Part shown: positions 9,405 to 19,199 of the stretch, piece after piece
How positions within the stretch are numbered: the stretch's first letter is position 1
Layout of the letters: each line of letters starts with the position of its first letter
Assembly (NCBI RefSeq): GCF_008806345.1
Contig: NZ_VZZJ01000013.1
Span: 82,448 to 146,447 of the forward strand
Origin: Methylobacterium planeticum
Lineage (GTDB): Bacteria > Pseudomonadota > Alphaproteobacteria > Rhizobiales > Beijerinckiaceae
Direction: 5' to 3'
Length of the DNA: 64,000 bases
The notes under the pieces: model-generated
Seen by the model: only the letters and a program-made list of their open reading frames with translations
What the model was told of the DNA's origin: nothing
The model's database searches: none
Position numbers and translations under genes: made by a program

Positions 9405-9707
9405 ATGACGGGCGAAACATTCAACGTCTTCCATCGTAAGCGAAACCCGACGATGTGCTGCGCCGTCAGGCAAAGCCAGCCCGTACCCAGCTTCATCCAG
9501 GGCGAGATCTGGGATTTCGACGGGACGGTGAGCGATCCTGTCTCGGCACCGCTCGGCTTCCAGTTCGAGGCGGCGAGCGAGGCTGCGCTCCTCTTGGGTT
9601 ACTATCTGTTCCAGCGGTTCTCCGGTGCGAGCGAGGGGATGCACCTCCCCTCTGGTCCGGTGATGCAGCGGGTGTTCCACGTCGAGCAGTCCCTGGTCTC
9701 GGCCTGA
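9405..9707 (+). CDS. 100-residue hypothetical protein
   Basis: Starts at ATG 9405 after GGGAG; an in-frame ATG at 9357 is an alternative. Mixed composition with aromatic residues (WDFDGT, LLGYYLFQRF) and two Cys near the N-terminus suggests a real folded protein. WDFDGT resembles a HAD motif by chance only, because the rest of that fold is missing. No known domain. Confidence 0.45.
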   Translation: MTGETFNVFHRKRNPTMCCAVRQSQPVPSFIQGEIWDFDGTVSDPVSAPLGFQFEAASEAALLLGYYLFQRFSGASEGMHLPSGPVMQRVFHVEQSLVSA

Positions 9708-9753
9708 ACGTCGCCGAGGGAGCGCACGGCCTTCCGGATGACCCGCGCCGTCC

Positions 9754-10170
9754 TCAGAAATGGCGGGAGGTCGCGGCGATCGACCGCTCACGGACGAGTT
9801 CGATGATACCGGCCGCGCTCGTGGGCGAGATGCCGGCCGCGCTCAGCGCCCGCCGCGCGTTCACCCGTGCGTCGTTGATCGAAATCGTCTGGCCAGCGCC
9901 GAAGGTCGAGGAGGCGCGCTTGTCGAATTCCTCCGCGGCGAAGTGGAAGGCCGCGCAGTAGAAGGCGCCCTGCAGGTCGCGCGGCGCGTGGGCGAGTTGC
10001 TCCCAGCATTCCTGGATCTTCCGGGTCACATCGGCCAGGGAGCCGCGCCGGACGGTGGCGGCGAACGCACCGACGCCGCGCTCGATCGCCTCGTCCGGTG
10101 CGGGCTGCTGCGCCAGTGCGCCGGTCACCAGCAGCGCAACGAGCGCGGCGGTGAGCGCGCCGCCCTTCAC
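9754..10170 (-). CDS. Small periplasmic protein
   Basis: 138 residues from a GTG start at 10170 with a strong GGAGGAA site. The signal peptide (residues 1-20) ends ALAQ. The mature domain is helical with two Cys (ECWEQ near residue 54 and FYCAAFHFA near residue 71) that could form a disulfide. Family not recognised. It lies 87 nt downstream of the next secreted protein on the same strand and may share its transcript. Confidence 0.6.
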   Translation of the reverse strand: MKGGALTAALVALLVTGALAQQPAPDEAIERGVGAFAATVRRGSLADVTRKIQECWEQLAHAPRDLQGAFYCAAFHFAAEEFDKRASSTFGAGQTISINDARVNARRALSAAGISPTSAAGIIELVRERSIAATSRHF

Positions 10171-10257
10171 GTCAGGGTTCCTCCGCTTCCGTTGTCGGTC
10201 GGGCGGCCGCGACCATCACCCCGGTCGCCAGATGCCGCGCCGGCCATCTCCGCGCCC

Positions 10258-10602
10258 TCAGGGGCCCGCGGGCAGGCATCCCTGGATCTCGCGCCAGGTG
10301 CGCTGGGCATAGAATTGCTCGCCGCCGAACGACCAGGCCGAGCGGATCTCCACCGTGCCGCCGCGCCCGGCCCTCCGCACATCCATCTCCATGGCGTCAC
10401 TCAACGTGATCCGGATGGGATCGGATCGACGCAGCTCCGTCATCCGCACACGGGTCGGATAAGTCCGGTCGAGCACGCTGAAGGCGCAGGCCGCGAAGCT
10501 CGCATGCCCGATGGTGATCGATTGCACGAACGGCTCTGCCAGGCCGGCCGAGGGGATGCTCGCGAGCCCGGCCGCGAGCGCGATCCTAGGAGATATGACC
10601 AT
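10258..10602 (-). CDS. Small secreted protein
   Basis: 114 residues with a short signal peptide ending around GLAEP (residues 1-22). The mature protein is about 90 residues and beta-rich, with two Cys. Its promoter side carries three copies of a CCTTGCAAGG palindrome about 30-62 bp before the ATG. Function unknown. Confidence 0.55.
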   Translation of the reverse strand: MVISPRIALAAGLASIPSAGLAEPFVQSITIGHASFAACAFSVLDRTYPTRVRMTELRRSDPIRITLSDAMEMDVRRAGRGGTVEIRSAWSFGGEQFYAQRTWREIQGCLPAGP

Positions 10603-11095
10603 GCGGTAGGATCAGCACGAGGCACCGCACTCTTGCAAGGCCCTTGCAAGGTCCTTGCAAGGCCCTCCGCGACGTCGCTGAGGGCGGCCGGACCGACGAC
10701 CTCACTGGACAGCCAGCGGCCGGGGCTCCTTCCGCGCGTCGGCCCGCATGGCGCGCGGTGGGCGCTCAAGATCATCAAGGCGAAGACGACCGGCCGCGCT
10801 AGCCGGTGCGGAGCATGACCCTTGCGCCCGACCCGCGCAAAGGCAGGGTGTCGGTCACCGGTCCGTCACCGTCCTCCGCGATGCCGCGGCCGGCGCCCCC
10901 GCCCCGGTGCCGCCTTGCCCCTGCCCCGCGCGCCCTGCCCCGTAGGCCGGTCACCCGTTCCCGTCGCGGCAGGGCCTCAAGCCCGGCGCAGGGGGGCTGT
11001 CTCGGGAGGTTCAGCAAGGGGCTGCCTCCGTCGCTGCGGCTCTGCGATGCCCCCTCGGGCCAGCGGCGTTCGTGCCCACAGTCAGACGTCAATCA
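10603..11095. other. Gene-free stretch
   Basis: About 490 nt between the small secreted protein and the first hybrid kinase. It holds the triple palindrome at 10632-10664. The remaining open frames are shadows. Confidence 0.4.
10632..10664. repeat. Three tandem copies of an 11-bp unit with palindromic core
   Basis: Units CTTGCAAGGCC, CTTGCAAGGTC and CTTGCAAGGCC follow each other exactly. Each contains the palindrome CCTTGCAAGG or a part of it. The array lies 30 bp upstream of the minus-strand gene starting at 10602, where a regulator could bind on one face of the helix (11-bp period). Confidence 0.6.
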
Positions 11096-13987
11096 CTAAT
11101 CTCCCGCGATCAGGTCCCGGATGCGGGAGGCCAGCGCCTCCATGATGAAGGGCTTGGTCAGCACGGCCATGCCGGGTTCGAGGTAGCCATTCCCGACCAC
11201 CGCGTTCTCGGCGTAGCCCGTGATGAACAGCACCTTCAGGTCCGGGCGCGACACGCGGCCGGCATCGGCCATCTGCCGCCCGTTCATGCCGCCCGGCAGG
11301 CCCACATCGGTGACCAGCAGGTCGATGCGCACGTCCGAACGAAGGACCTTGAGGCCGGACGGCCCATCGGCGGCCTCGATGGCCGTGTATCCGAGGTCCT
11401 CGAGGACCTCGGTGACGAGCATGCGGACAGTGGGCTCGTCGTCGACGATCAGCACCGTCTGGTCCTGCCCGGCTCGGGGCGCGTCGCCGAGCGAGGGCAT
11501 CACCTCGGCTTGCTCGGTCTCGCCATAGTACCGGGGCAGGTAGAGGCACATGGTGGTGCCCTCGCCGAGCTCCGAGTAGATCCGCACCTGTCCGCCGGAC
11601 TGGCGCACGAAGCCGTAGATCATGCTGAGGCCGAGGCCGGTGCCCTGCCCGATGGGCTTGGTGGTGAAGAACGGGTCGAAGGCGCGCTCGACCACCTCGG
11701 GCGTCATCCCGGTGCCGGTGTCCGTGACGCACAGCGAGAGGTACTGCCCGGGCGGCAGGTCGCGTTCCTTCGCCGCCCGCTCGTCGAGCCACTTGTTGGC
11801 GGTCTCGATGGTGATCCGGCCCCCGTCCGGCATGGCGTCCCGTGCGTTGATGCACAGGTTGAGCAGCGCGTTCTCAAGTTGTGGCGGGTCGACCAGCGCC
11901 GGCCATAGCCCCGGCGCGCCGACCACCTCGAAATGGACCGACGGCCCGACCGTGCGTCGGAGGAGTTCCTCCATGCCCGCCACGAGCCTGTTCACGTCGG
12001 TCGGCTTGGGGTCGAGGGTCTGGCGGCGGGAGAAGGCCAGAAGCCTGTGCGTCAGCGCGGCGGCGCGCCTGGAGGCGCCCTGGGCGGCGTTGATGTAGCG
12101 GTCGATCTCGGTGAGCCGCCCCTGGCTCATCCGGGTCTGCAGCAGCTCCAGGCTGCCAGAGATGCCGGCGAGCAGATTGTTGAAGTCATGCGCCAGGCCC
12201 CCGGTCAGCTGGCCGACGGCCTCCATCTTCTGGGATTGCCGGAGCTGCTCCTCGGCCCGGCACAATGCCTCGGCTTGTTCCTTCTCCGCCGTCACGTCGC
12301 GACCGACCGCGTTGATCAGGCGCTCGTCGGGCCGGGTAGACCATGAGATCCAGCGATAGCTCCCGTCCCTGTGACGATAGCGGTTCTCGAAGCGCGCCAG
12401 GGAATGTCCCTCGGCGGAGCTGCTCGCCCCGGCCAGGGTCGCCTCGACGTCGTCGGGATGGAGCAGGTCGAACAGCGACGTGCCGACGAGCTCGTCCTCG
12501 CGCCAGCCGAGCATCGTCGTCCAGGCCGGGTTGACGGCGGCGACGCGGCCGTCGAAGCCGCAACGGAGCATGATGTCGGTCGACAATTGCCACAACGCGT
12601 TGCGGTCGGTCGTGCGCTCGGCGACCTGCCGTTCCAGGCTGGCATTGAGGGCGGCCAGTTCGGCCGCCTGTCGCCGGCGGTCGTCGATGTCGGTGTTGGT
12701 GCCGACCCAGTGCGTGATGGCCCCGTCCGACGCCCGGACCGGCTCGGCCCGGACCAGGAACCAGCGGTACGCCCCGTCGGCTCGCCGGATGCGGAACTCG
12801 GTCTCGTAGACCGCGCCGCCGGCCAGCGACCGGGTCCAGGCCTCGCCCGCCGCGACGAGGTCGTCCGGATGGACGAGGCTGCCCCATGCGGTGGCGCCGT
12901 CCATCGAGCCCAGCGGCGTGCCGGCGTAGGCGTAGGCTTGGCTGTTGAACCAGTAGAGGTATCCGTCGGGCCGGGATGCCCAGACCTGGTTGGGGACGGC
13001 CTGGGCGAAGACGCGGAACTGCTCCTCGCTCTCGCGCAGCCCCCGTTCCGAACGCAGGCGTTCCGTCGCCCCCCGGACCCGGTCGGCGACCTCCCGCATC
13101 AGCGCGACCTCGCTCTCGCTCCAGGAACGGGCGAGCGCGTGGTTCACGTAGAAGAGGGCCACGGACGAGCCCTGCTCGACCAGGGGCATGTTCACGAAGG
13201 CCCGGGCGCTGATGGCCTCGAGGGCGGAGGCGGAGTCCCGCGTGCGCGGATCGAGCCGCGCATCGGTGACGATGGCGGTCTCCCCTCGCTTCAGGTCCTC
13301 GATGTAGGAGCCGTAATCGCGGAAATGCAGCACGCCGGCGAGGCTCTCGATGCCGGGGGCGTTCCAGTCGCGCGCGATGGTGATGGTCTCGGCGACCTTG
13401 TCGATGATGCCGTAACCGACGCGGCTCACCTCCAGGGCGGTCCCGAGCACCGCGCAGGCCGCGTAGCTGAGGCCGGCCGGGTCGGCGATGTCGCGCAGCC
13501 TGTCGTTCAGGTCCAGCAGGGTCGTGCGCCGCCTCTCGGCCTCGCGCAGCGCCTTCCCGGACTCGCGTGCCCGGGTCCGGTCGCGCAGAATCTTGAGGAA
13601 CCCGATGTGCCCGCCGAGGGCATCCCGGAGCGGCATCATCTCGCCGCTCGCCCAGAAGCGGGTCCCGTCCCTGCGCAGGTGCCAGCGCTCGTCGGCGGCC
13701 CGACCGTCCGCGAGGGAAAGGCGCATCTCGGTGGCCGGACGCCCCTCGGCACGGTCCTCGGGCGTGAAGAACCGGTCGACCGGCTCGCCGATCATCTCCG
13801 ATCTCGACCAGCCGAGCACGCGTTCGGCCCCGGTGTTCCAGGCGGTGACCCGGCCCTCCGGGCCGGTGACGATCATGGCGAAGTCGACGGGGCTCTCGAA
13901 GACGGACCGGTAGAGCACATCCGACGGGAGCGCGCCCGCCTCGTGCGGCGGATCCTGGGGCCAACCCTCGGCTTGTCCGTGCATCAT
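11096..13987 (-). CDS. Hybrid sensor histidine kinase, PAS-GAF-PAS-PAS-HisKA-HATPase-REC
   Basis: 963-residue cytoplasmic hybrid kinase with no membrane span. Order: PAS (about residues 24-140), GAF (about 165-315), two further PAS domains (about 320-440 and 465-585), a HisKA dimerisation domain with AHDFNNLL (phospho-His about 599), HATPase with N-box NARDAMPDG and G-boxes DTGTGM and GTGLGL, and a C-terminal receiver with IVDDE and the phospho-acceptor Asp about 892 in TDVGLPGG. It should autophosphorylate in response to a soluble or redox signal and pass phosphate to its own receiver. No output domain or partner regulator is adjacent. Confidence 0.9.
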   Translation of the reverse strand: MMHGQAEGWPQDPPHEAGALPSDVLYRSVFESPVDFAMIVTGPEGRVTAWNTGAERVLGWSRSEMIGEPVDRFFTPEDRAEGRPATEMRLSLADGRAADERWHLRRDGTRFWASGEMMPLRDALGGHIGFLKILRDRTRARESGKALREAERRRTTLLDLNDRLRDIADPAGLSYAACAVLGTALEVSRVGYGIIDKVAETITIARDWNAPGIESLAGVLHFRDYGSYIEDLKRGETAIVTDARLDPRTRDSASALEAISARAFVNMPLVEQGSSVALFYVNHALARSWSESEVALMREVADRVRGATERLRSERGLRESEEQFRVFAQAVPNQVWASRPDGYLYWFNSQAYAYAGTPLGSMDGATAWGSLVHPDDLVAAGEAWTRSLAGGAVYETEFRIRRADGAYRWFLVRAEPVRASDGAITHWVGTNTDIDDRRRQAAELAALNASLERQVAERTTDRNALWQLSTDIMLRCGFDGRVAAVNPAWTTMLGWREDELVGTSLFDLLHPDDVEATLAGASSSAEGHSLARFENRYRHRDGSYRWISWSTRPDERLINAVGRDVTAEKEQAEALCRAEEQLRQSQKMEAVGQLTGGLAHDFNNLLAGISGSLELLQTRMSQGRLTEIDRYINAAQGASRRAAALTHRLLAFSRRQTLDPKPTDVNRLVAGMEELLRRTVGPSVHFEVVGAPGLWPALVDPPQLENALLNLCINARDAMPDGGRITIETANKWLDERAAKERDLPPGQYLSLCVTDTGTGMTPEVVERAFDPFFTTKPIGQGTGLGLSMIYGFVRQSGGQVRIYSELGEGTTMCLYLPRYYGETEQAEVMPSLGDAPRAGQDQTVLIVDDEPTVRMLVTEVLEDLGYTAIEAADGPSGLKVLRSDVRIDLLVTDVGLPGGMNGRQMADAGRVSRPDLKVLFITGYAENAVVGNGYLEPGMAVLTKPFIMEALASRIRDLIAGD

Positions 13988-14290
13988 GCCCCGCCTTCGA
14001 GGGCCGGGCGCAACCGCACCGAGGGACCGGGCGACGTCGGGGGACCTGACCTCAAAAGCCGCAACCTTGCCCCGCGCCGGCCCGGTCGACCGCCATGGCC
14101 GGCCTTTGTTCGACGGAGGTCCCTAGATAGCGCGTCCCGCCGCCCGGACCATCCGGCGATGTCGCGACCGGGCGACCGATCCTTCGCGCTCCGCGGCAAG
14201 CCGTTCCGATGCGCTCGACGGGGTCGCACGAACGGTCCAGGTGCCGCCGGGTGGTTCCCACGGGATCGCCGGCGCCTTAGGCGCGGAGCC
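13988..14290. other. Gene-free stretch upstream of first kinase
   Basis: About 300 nt between the stop of the CHASE3 kinase and the start of the PAS-GAF kinase. It probably carries the promoter of the latter, which would make the two kinases separate transcripts. I cannot name a promoter in it. Confidence 0.4.
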
Positions 14291-16516
14291 TCACGATTCC
14301 CGCCTGGGACGCAACGCAACGATGTTGCCGGCTTGCGCGGGCGCGGCCGCCGTCCCCAGCACCTCGGCGACCTTGCGGGCGAGTTGCTCGCGCTTGAACG
14401 GCTTGCCGAGAAGCTGCACCCCGTCGTCCAGCCGGCCGTGGTGGACGATGGAGTTCTCGGTGTAGCCGGACATGAAGACCACCCTCACCTCAGGCCGCAG
14501 CGCCAGGACGCGCTCGGAGAGCTCCCGGCCCCGCACCTTCCCGGGCAGGACCACGTCGGTGAGCAGCAAGTCGATGGACGCCGTGTTCGCCCCGAAGACG
14601 CGCAACGCCTCCTCGCCGTCCGCGGCCTCCAGCACCCGGTAGCCGAGGTCCCCCAGGATCGCGCAGGCGATCTCCCGGACCGCCGCTTCGTCCTCCACCA
14701 CCAGCACGGTGGCGGAGCCCCGCGGCAGCTCCACGGGTGCGCCGGCGTGCCGGCCGCCGACCGCCGCCGTCCCGATGGCGCGCGGCAGGTAGATCTTCAC
14801 CGTCGTGCCCTCGCCGGGCTCGGAGTAGATCTTCACATGGCCGCCCGACTGCTTGACGAAGCCGAACACCATGGCGAGGCCGAGCCCCGTGCCCTTGCCG
14901 TCGGGCTTGGTCGTGAAGAACGGCTCGAACACGCGGGCCGCCACCTCCGGCGTCATGCCGTGGCCGGTATCGGACACCGCCAGCATGGCGTAGTCGCCGG
15001 GCACGACCTCGGCATGGTGCCGGGCATACGCGTGGTCCAGCACCGTGTTGCCGAGCTCGATGGTGAGGCGACCCCCGCCCGGCATGGCGTCGCGGGCGTT
15101 CAGGGCGAGGTTCAGGACCGCGCTCTCCAATTGTGCCGGGTCGGCCATCGCCGGCCACAGGCCGGCGGTCTCGACGTAGCGCACCGCGATGTGCTCGCCC
15201 AGCGTGCGCCGGAGCAGCGGGACCAAGTCCGGCATCGTCGCCGCCAGGTCGACGGCGGCCGGAGCGAGCGGCTGCTTGCGGGCGAAGGCGAGGAGCTGGC
15301 CGGTCAGGGTCGCGCCGCGCTGGGCCGCCCAGGCGGCGCGCTCGATCCGCTCCTGCAGCTTGGCGTCGTCCGCCAGCTTTGCGCGGACGAACTCCAGGTT
15401 CCCGAGGATCACCTGCAGCAGGTTGTTGAAGTCGTGCGCGATGCCCCCGGTCAACTGGCCGATGGCCTGCATCTTCTGGGCCTCGCGCAGCACGCCCTCG
15501 GCCTGGGCGCGCTTGGTCATGTCGGAGATGGTCAGGACGAAGCCGCCGTCCGGCATCGTGGTGCGGCGGATCTCGAGGTGGTGCCCGTCGGATCGCTCGC
15601 GCTCGTACGTCACCGCCTCGCGGGGGCCCTGCCCGCCGTGCCGGACCTGGTCTTCGCTCTCCAGGCCGGGGCGGCCCGGCTCGGCGGTGTGCTCGGCGAA
15701 AGCCCCGTAGGCCGTACCGGGCCGGACCAGGGCCTTGGGCAGATCGAGCAGAACCTCGAAGCACGCGTTCCAGTTCTTCAGCATCCCGTCCGGCCCGAAC
15801 ACCGCGACGCCCTGGCTTAGGCTGTCGAGGGTCGTGCGCAGGCGCAGCGCCAGCGTGCGCTGCTCGGTCTCGGTCCGGTTCGAGCGAGACACGGCGTGGT
15901 TCAGGAGGCGGGCGGCCCAGAGCAGGGTCAGGACGGCGAGGAGGAAGCCGCCCAGCGTCAGCCAGTGCACCCAGGTGGCGCGTGCGTCGTTCTCGCGGAG
16001 GCGTCGGGCGAGGAGCGCCTCCTCCTCGGCCAGCATGGCTCCGAGCGTCGCCTCGGCCTCCTTCATGAAGCCGCGGCCCGCATCGGTGTTGACGAGGCGC
16101 TCGGCCGCCTCGACGCCGACGTCGCGGCGCAGTCGCACCGTCTGGGCGAGCTCCTCGAGCTTACGCTGCACGACCGGCGCCAGGGCATGCAGGCGCTCCT
16201 GCTGGGCCGGGTTGTCGGCGGTGATCTTCTGCAACTCGCCCTGGAGGATGCCGAGCCGGTCGCGGGCGGCCTCGTAGGGCGCGAGGTAATCGTCCCTGCC
16301 CGTGATGATGTAGCCGCGCTGTCCGGTCTCCGCGTCGCGCAGGGCGATGGCGAGGTCCTTCAGGGTGGCGAGCACGCGATAGCTGTGCTGCGACCACGCG
16401 CGGGCCTCGCGCGAGGCGTCGAGACGCTCCCAGGTCACGGCCCCGACGAGGGCCAGGATGGCGAGCAGCACCCCGAAGCCGAGGAGGTTCGCGCGTGCGA
16501 CGATGCGCTTCGACAT
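14291..16516 (-). CDS. Hybrid histidine kinase with CHASE3 extracellular sensor
   Basis: 741 residues from ATG 16516. Two spans (about residues 8-30 and 185-210) enclose a CHASE3 domain with the typical LRDAETGQRGYIITG motif, facing the periplasm. Then come a PAS-like domain (about 235-335), HisKA (AHDFNNLL, His about 361), HATPase (NARDAMPGGG, DTGHGM, GTGLGLAM) and a receiver with VVEDE and Asp about 654 in TDVVLPG. A GTG at 16630 would extend the protein but puts 38 Arg-rich residues before the first span, so it is not used. Signal unknown, as is usual for CHASE3. Confidence 0.9.
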   Translation of the reverse strand: MSKRIVARANLLGFGVLLAILALVGAVTWERLDASREARAWSQHSYRVLATLKDLAIALRDAETGQRGYIITGRDDYLAPYEAARDRLGILQGELQKITADNPAQQERLHALAPVVQRKLEELAQTVRLRRDVGVEAAERLVNTDAGRGFMKEAEATLGAMLAEEEALLARRLRENDARATWVHWLTLGGFLLAVLTLLWAARLLNHAVSRSNRTETEQRTLALRLRTTLDSLSQGVAVFGPDGMLKNWNACFEVLLDLPKALVRPGTAYGAFAEHTAEPGRPGLESEDQVRHGGQGPREAVTYERERSDGHHLEIRRTTMPDGGFVLTISDMTKRAQAEGVLREAQKMQAIGQLTGGIAHDFNNLLQVILGNLEFVRAKLADDAKLQERIERAAWAAQRGATLTGQLLAFARKQPLAPAAVDLAATMPDLVPLLRRTLGEHIAVRYVETAGLWPAMADPAQLESAVLNLALNARDAMPGGGRLTIELGNTVLDHAYARHHAEVVPGDYAMLAVSDTGHGMTPEVAARVFEPFFTTKPDGKGTGLGLAMVFGFVKQSGGHVKIYSEPGEGTTVKIYLPRAIGTAAVGGRHAGAPVELPRGSATVLVVEDEAAVREIACAILGDLGYRVLEAADGEEALRVFGANTASIDLLLTDVVLPGKVRGRELSERVLALRPEVRVVFMSGYTENSIVHHGRLDDGVQLLGKPFKREQLARKVAEVLGTAAAPAQAGNIVALRPRRES

Positions 16517-16687
16517 GATTTTGAGGTCCGCCGCCCGCGTCGTGGCCCGGGTCGGGCCGCGCCGCCGCGGAGCTTGCTCGAACGCCGATGACCCGGAGTC
16601 GCGTGCGCGCTTGCAGGCACTGTCTAGCACGATACCCCGCGATTGCGGGCCTTTTGCGGAAGCTTCGCCGTCGGGACGCGAGCCCGG

Positions 16688-19195
16688 CTACGCGCCCAGG
16701 ATGCGCTTCCGACGCTGCCAGGTCGCGACCTTGCGCAGCAGGCGCGAGAGCTGCTCGACCGAGTAGGGCTTGTGCAGCAGCTCGAACCCGTAGGTGCCGT
16801 TCTGCGCCAGCACGTGACTGTAGCCGGACGCCAGGAGCACCGGCAGGTCATGGTACAGGCGGCGGATCTCGTGGGCGAGGTCGATGCCGTTCGTGCCGGG
16901 CATGACCACGTCGGTGAACACCACGTCGAACCGGTCCGCGTCCTTCGCCAGCTCGGCCAGCGCCTCCTCGGCGCTCGCGGCCCAGACGGTCCCGTAACCG
17001 AGCTCCGCCAGCGTCTGGGTCGCGAAGGTGCCCACGTCGACATTGTCCTCGACGACGAGGACGCAGGTGCCGTGACCATCCGCCAGGAACTCCGGTTCCC
17101 GCGCCGCGGACGCCGCCGTTTCGGACCCCGGCACCCGCGGCAGGTAGAGCGTGAACGTGGCGCCCTCGCCGAGCACGCTGGCGACCGCCACCTCGCCGCC
17201 CGACTGCTTGGCGAACCCGAACACCTGGCTGAGCCCGAGGCCGGTGCCCTGGCCCACGCCCTTGGTGGTGAAGAACGGCTCGAAGATCCGTTCGAGCCGG
17301 TCGGCGGGGATGCCGCAGCCGGTGTCGGAGACCGACACGGCCACGAACGCGCCCCTGATGGCGGGCTGCCGGCGCAGGCCGGGCATTCCCTCTACGGGCC
17401 GCACGACGATGGTGAGGCGGCCCTCGCCGTCCATGGCATCGCGGGCGTTGACGGCCATGTTCACCAGGGCGGTGTCGAACTGGCTCGGATCGGCGTCGAC
17501 GTGACAGGCCTCCCCGGGCAGGTCGGTCTCGATCACGATGCGCGAGCCGGTGAGCGTGCCCATCATGTCGCCGATGGCCCGCACGCTGTCGCAAGTGTCG
17601 AACACCTCGGGCTTGAGCGCCTGCCGCCGCGCGAAGGCAAGGAGCTGGCCCGTCAGCTTGGCGGCGCGCTCGACCGTGTCGGAGATCGCGCCGACGTAGC
17701 GGGCGCGGCGCTCGTCCGAGAGGTTCGGGCGCTTGAGGAGGTCGGTCGACGACTTGATGACGGTGAGAAGGTTGTTGAAATCGTGCGCCACGCCGCCGGT
17801 CAACTGCCCGACGGCCTCCATCTTCTGCGCCTGGCGCAGGGCCTCTTCCGTCTGCCGCTGACCGGTGGTGTCGACCCCGACCCCGGTCCGCCGGATCGGC
17901 GTGCCGTCCGCGTCGTGATAGGTGTGGCCGCGCGAATTCACCCAGCGGACCGCCCCGTTCGGATGGAGGATGCGGTATTCGAGCTCGATGTCGCCGGGGT
18001 TGGCCAAGCCGCCGGCCATCGTGGCCTTCAGCGAGGCCCGGTCGTCGGGGTGGACGTTGCCGAGGAACTCCGCCCGCGTCACGCCGCCCGGCCCCCGCGC
18101 CGGATCGAGCGCGTAGAGCTCGGCGATGGCGGCGTCGTAGAAGAAGAGGTCGCTCGCGACCTCGTAGGTCCAGGCCCCCACGCCCCCCACCGCGGAGAGC
18201 GCCAGGCGGGCGAAGTCCTGGGTGTCGCGGAGGATGCCCTCCCGCTCCCTGTGCGCGGTCACGTCCCGGCCGCTGCCGTAGACGTGACCGTCCTCGAAGG
18301 TTCCCGTCCAGGCGAACCACCGGTAGCTGCCGTCCTTGTGCCGGAGGCGGTACTCGTAGGGCGTCGTCAACGGCCGGCGCAGGACGTCCGCGAAGGCCGC
18401 CAGCGTCGGTTCGACGTCGTCCGGGTGCGTGAGGTCGACGAAGGGGACGCCCAGCAACTCCCGGTCCTCCCAGCCGAGCAGGCGCGTCCACGCCTCGTTG
18501 ACGGCTTCGAGGCTGCCGTCGATGCGCGCGACGACGAGGAGGTCCTGCGACAGCCCCCAGGCGCGGTCGCGCTCATGGGTCCGGGCCGCGACGTCCCTTT
18601 CGAGCCGTTCGTTGAGGCGCCGCAACTCGTCCTGGCTCCGGCGCAGGGCTTGGTCCGAGCTGTGCCGCTCGATGGCGAGGGCGGCGGTCTGCGTGATGAG
18701 CGCGATGGCTTCGAGGTCGCACGGCGTCGGCGTTCGGGGCTGGGCGTAGTAGACCGCGAAGGTGCCGAGCACCGTCCCGCCCGCGGCCCGGATCGGGGTC
18801 GACCAGCAGGCCCGCAGGCCGTGTCCCAGGGCCAGGTCCCGAAAGTCCTCCCAGAGCGGGTCCGCGGCGATGTCGCTCGCGTAGACGGCTTCGGCCCGGG
18901 CGACGGCCGTGCCACAGGAGCCGACGCCTTCGCCGATGGCGATGCCGTCGATGGCCTCGTTGTAGGCGGCTGGCAGGCTCGGGGCCGCCCCGTGACGCAG
19001 GGATCGCCCGTTCTCGCTCAGGAACAGCACCGAGGTCATCATGTGCTGGTCGGTCTGCTCCTCCACCGCGCGAAGCAGGTCCTCCAGCACCGCGCCGAGG
19101 GGCACGCCGGACGCGATCTGCGCCAGGACCTGCCGCTCGCGCTCGACCAGCCTGCGGGCGGCGTCGGAGCCATCGAAGGCGGCGAAGGACGGCAT
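16688..19195 (-). CDS. Hybrid histidine kinase, GAF-PAS-PAS-HisKA-HATPase-REC
   Basis: 835-residue soluble hybrid kinase. Order: GAF (about residues 25-180, with GIAIGEGVGSCGTA and an SDIAADPLW segment as in redox- or phytochrome-like GAFs), PAS (about 215-330), PAS (about 345-455), HisKA (His about 471), HATPase, and receiver with VVEDN and Asp about 758 in TDVVMPG. It starts only 4 nt after the stop of a ParD-like gene, so the two are probably translated together. The kinase core is very similar to that of the divergent kinase at 19757-22309, suggesting duplication. Confidence 0.9.
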   Translation of the reverse strand: MPSFAAFDGSDAARRLVERERQVLAQIASGVPLGAVLEDLLRAVEEQTDQHMMTSVLFLSENGRSLRHGAAPSLPAAYNEAIDGIAIGEGVGSCGTAVARAEAVYASDIAADPLWEDFRDLALGHGLRACWSTPIRAAGGTVLGTFAVYYAQPRTPTPCDLEAIALITQTAALAIERHSSDQALRRSQDELRRLNERLERDVAARTHERDRAWGLSQDLLVVARIDGSLEAVNEAWTRLLGWEDRELLGVPFVDLTHPDDVEPTLAAFADVLRRPLTTPYEYRLRHKDGSYRWFAWTGTFEDGHVYGSGRDVTAHREREGILRDTQDFARLALSAVGGVGAWTYEVASDLFFYDAAIAELYALDPARGPGGVTRAEFLGNVHPDDRASLKATMAGGLANPGDIELEYRILHPNGAVRWVNSRGHTYHDADGTPIRRTGVGVDTTGQRQTEEALRQAQKMEAVGQLTGGVAHDFNNLLTVIKSSTDLLKRPNLSDERRARYVGAISDTVERAAKLTGQLLAFARRQALKPEVFDTCDSVRAIGDMMGTLTGSRIVIETDLPGEACHVDADPSQFDTALVNMAVNARDAMDGEGRLTIVVRPVEGMPGLRRQPAIRGAFVAVSVSDTGCGIPADRLERIFEPFFTTKGVGQGTGLGLSQVFGFAKQSGGEVAVASVLGEGATFTLYLPRVPGSETAASAAREPEFLADGHGTCVLVVEDNVDVGTFATQTLAELGYGTVWAASAEEALAELAKDADRFDVVFTDVVMPGTNGIDLAHEIRRLYHDLPVLLASGYSHVLAQNGTYGFELLHKPYSVEQLSRLLRKVATWQRRKRILGA

Positions 19196-19199
19196 CGGC

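Noticed and set aside
9480..9560. HAD-type DxDGT motif (WDFDGT) in the 100-residue protein
   Set aside because: No other HAD motif or fold element is present and the protein is too short.
12371..15820. A plus-strand frame of over 1,100 codons opposite two hybrid kinases
   Set aside because: It is the antisense of clear kinase genes with intact motifs, is rich in Arg, Gly, Pro and His, and has no recognisable domain. Long open antisense frames are expected at this GC content.
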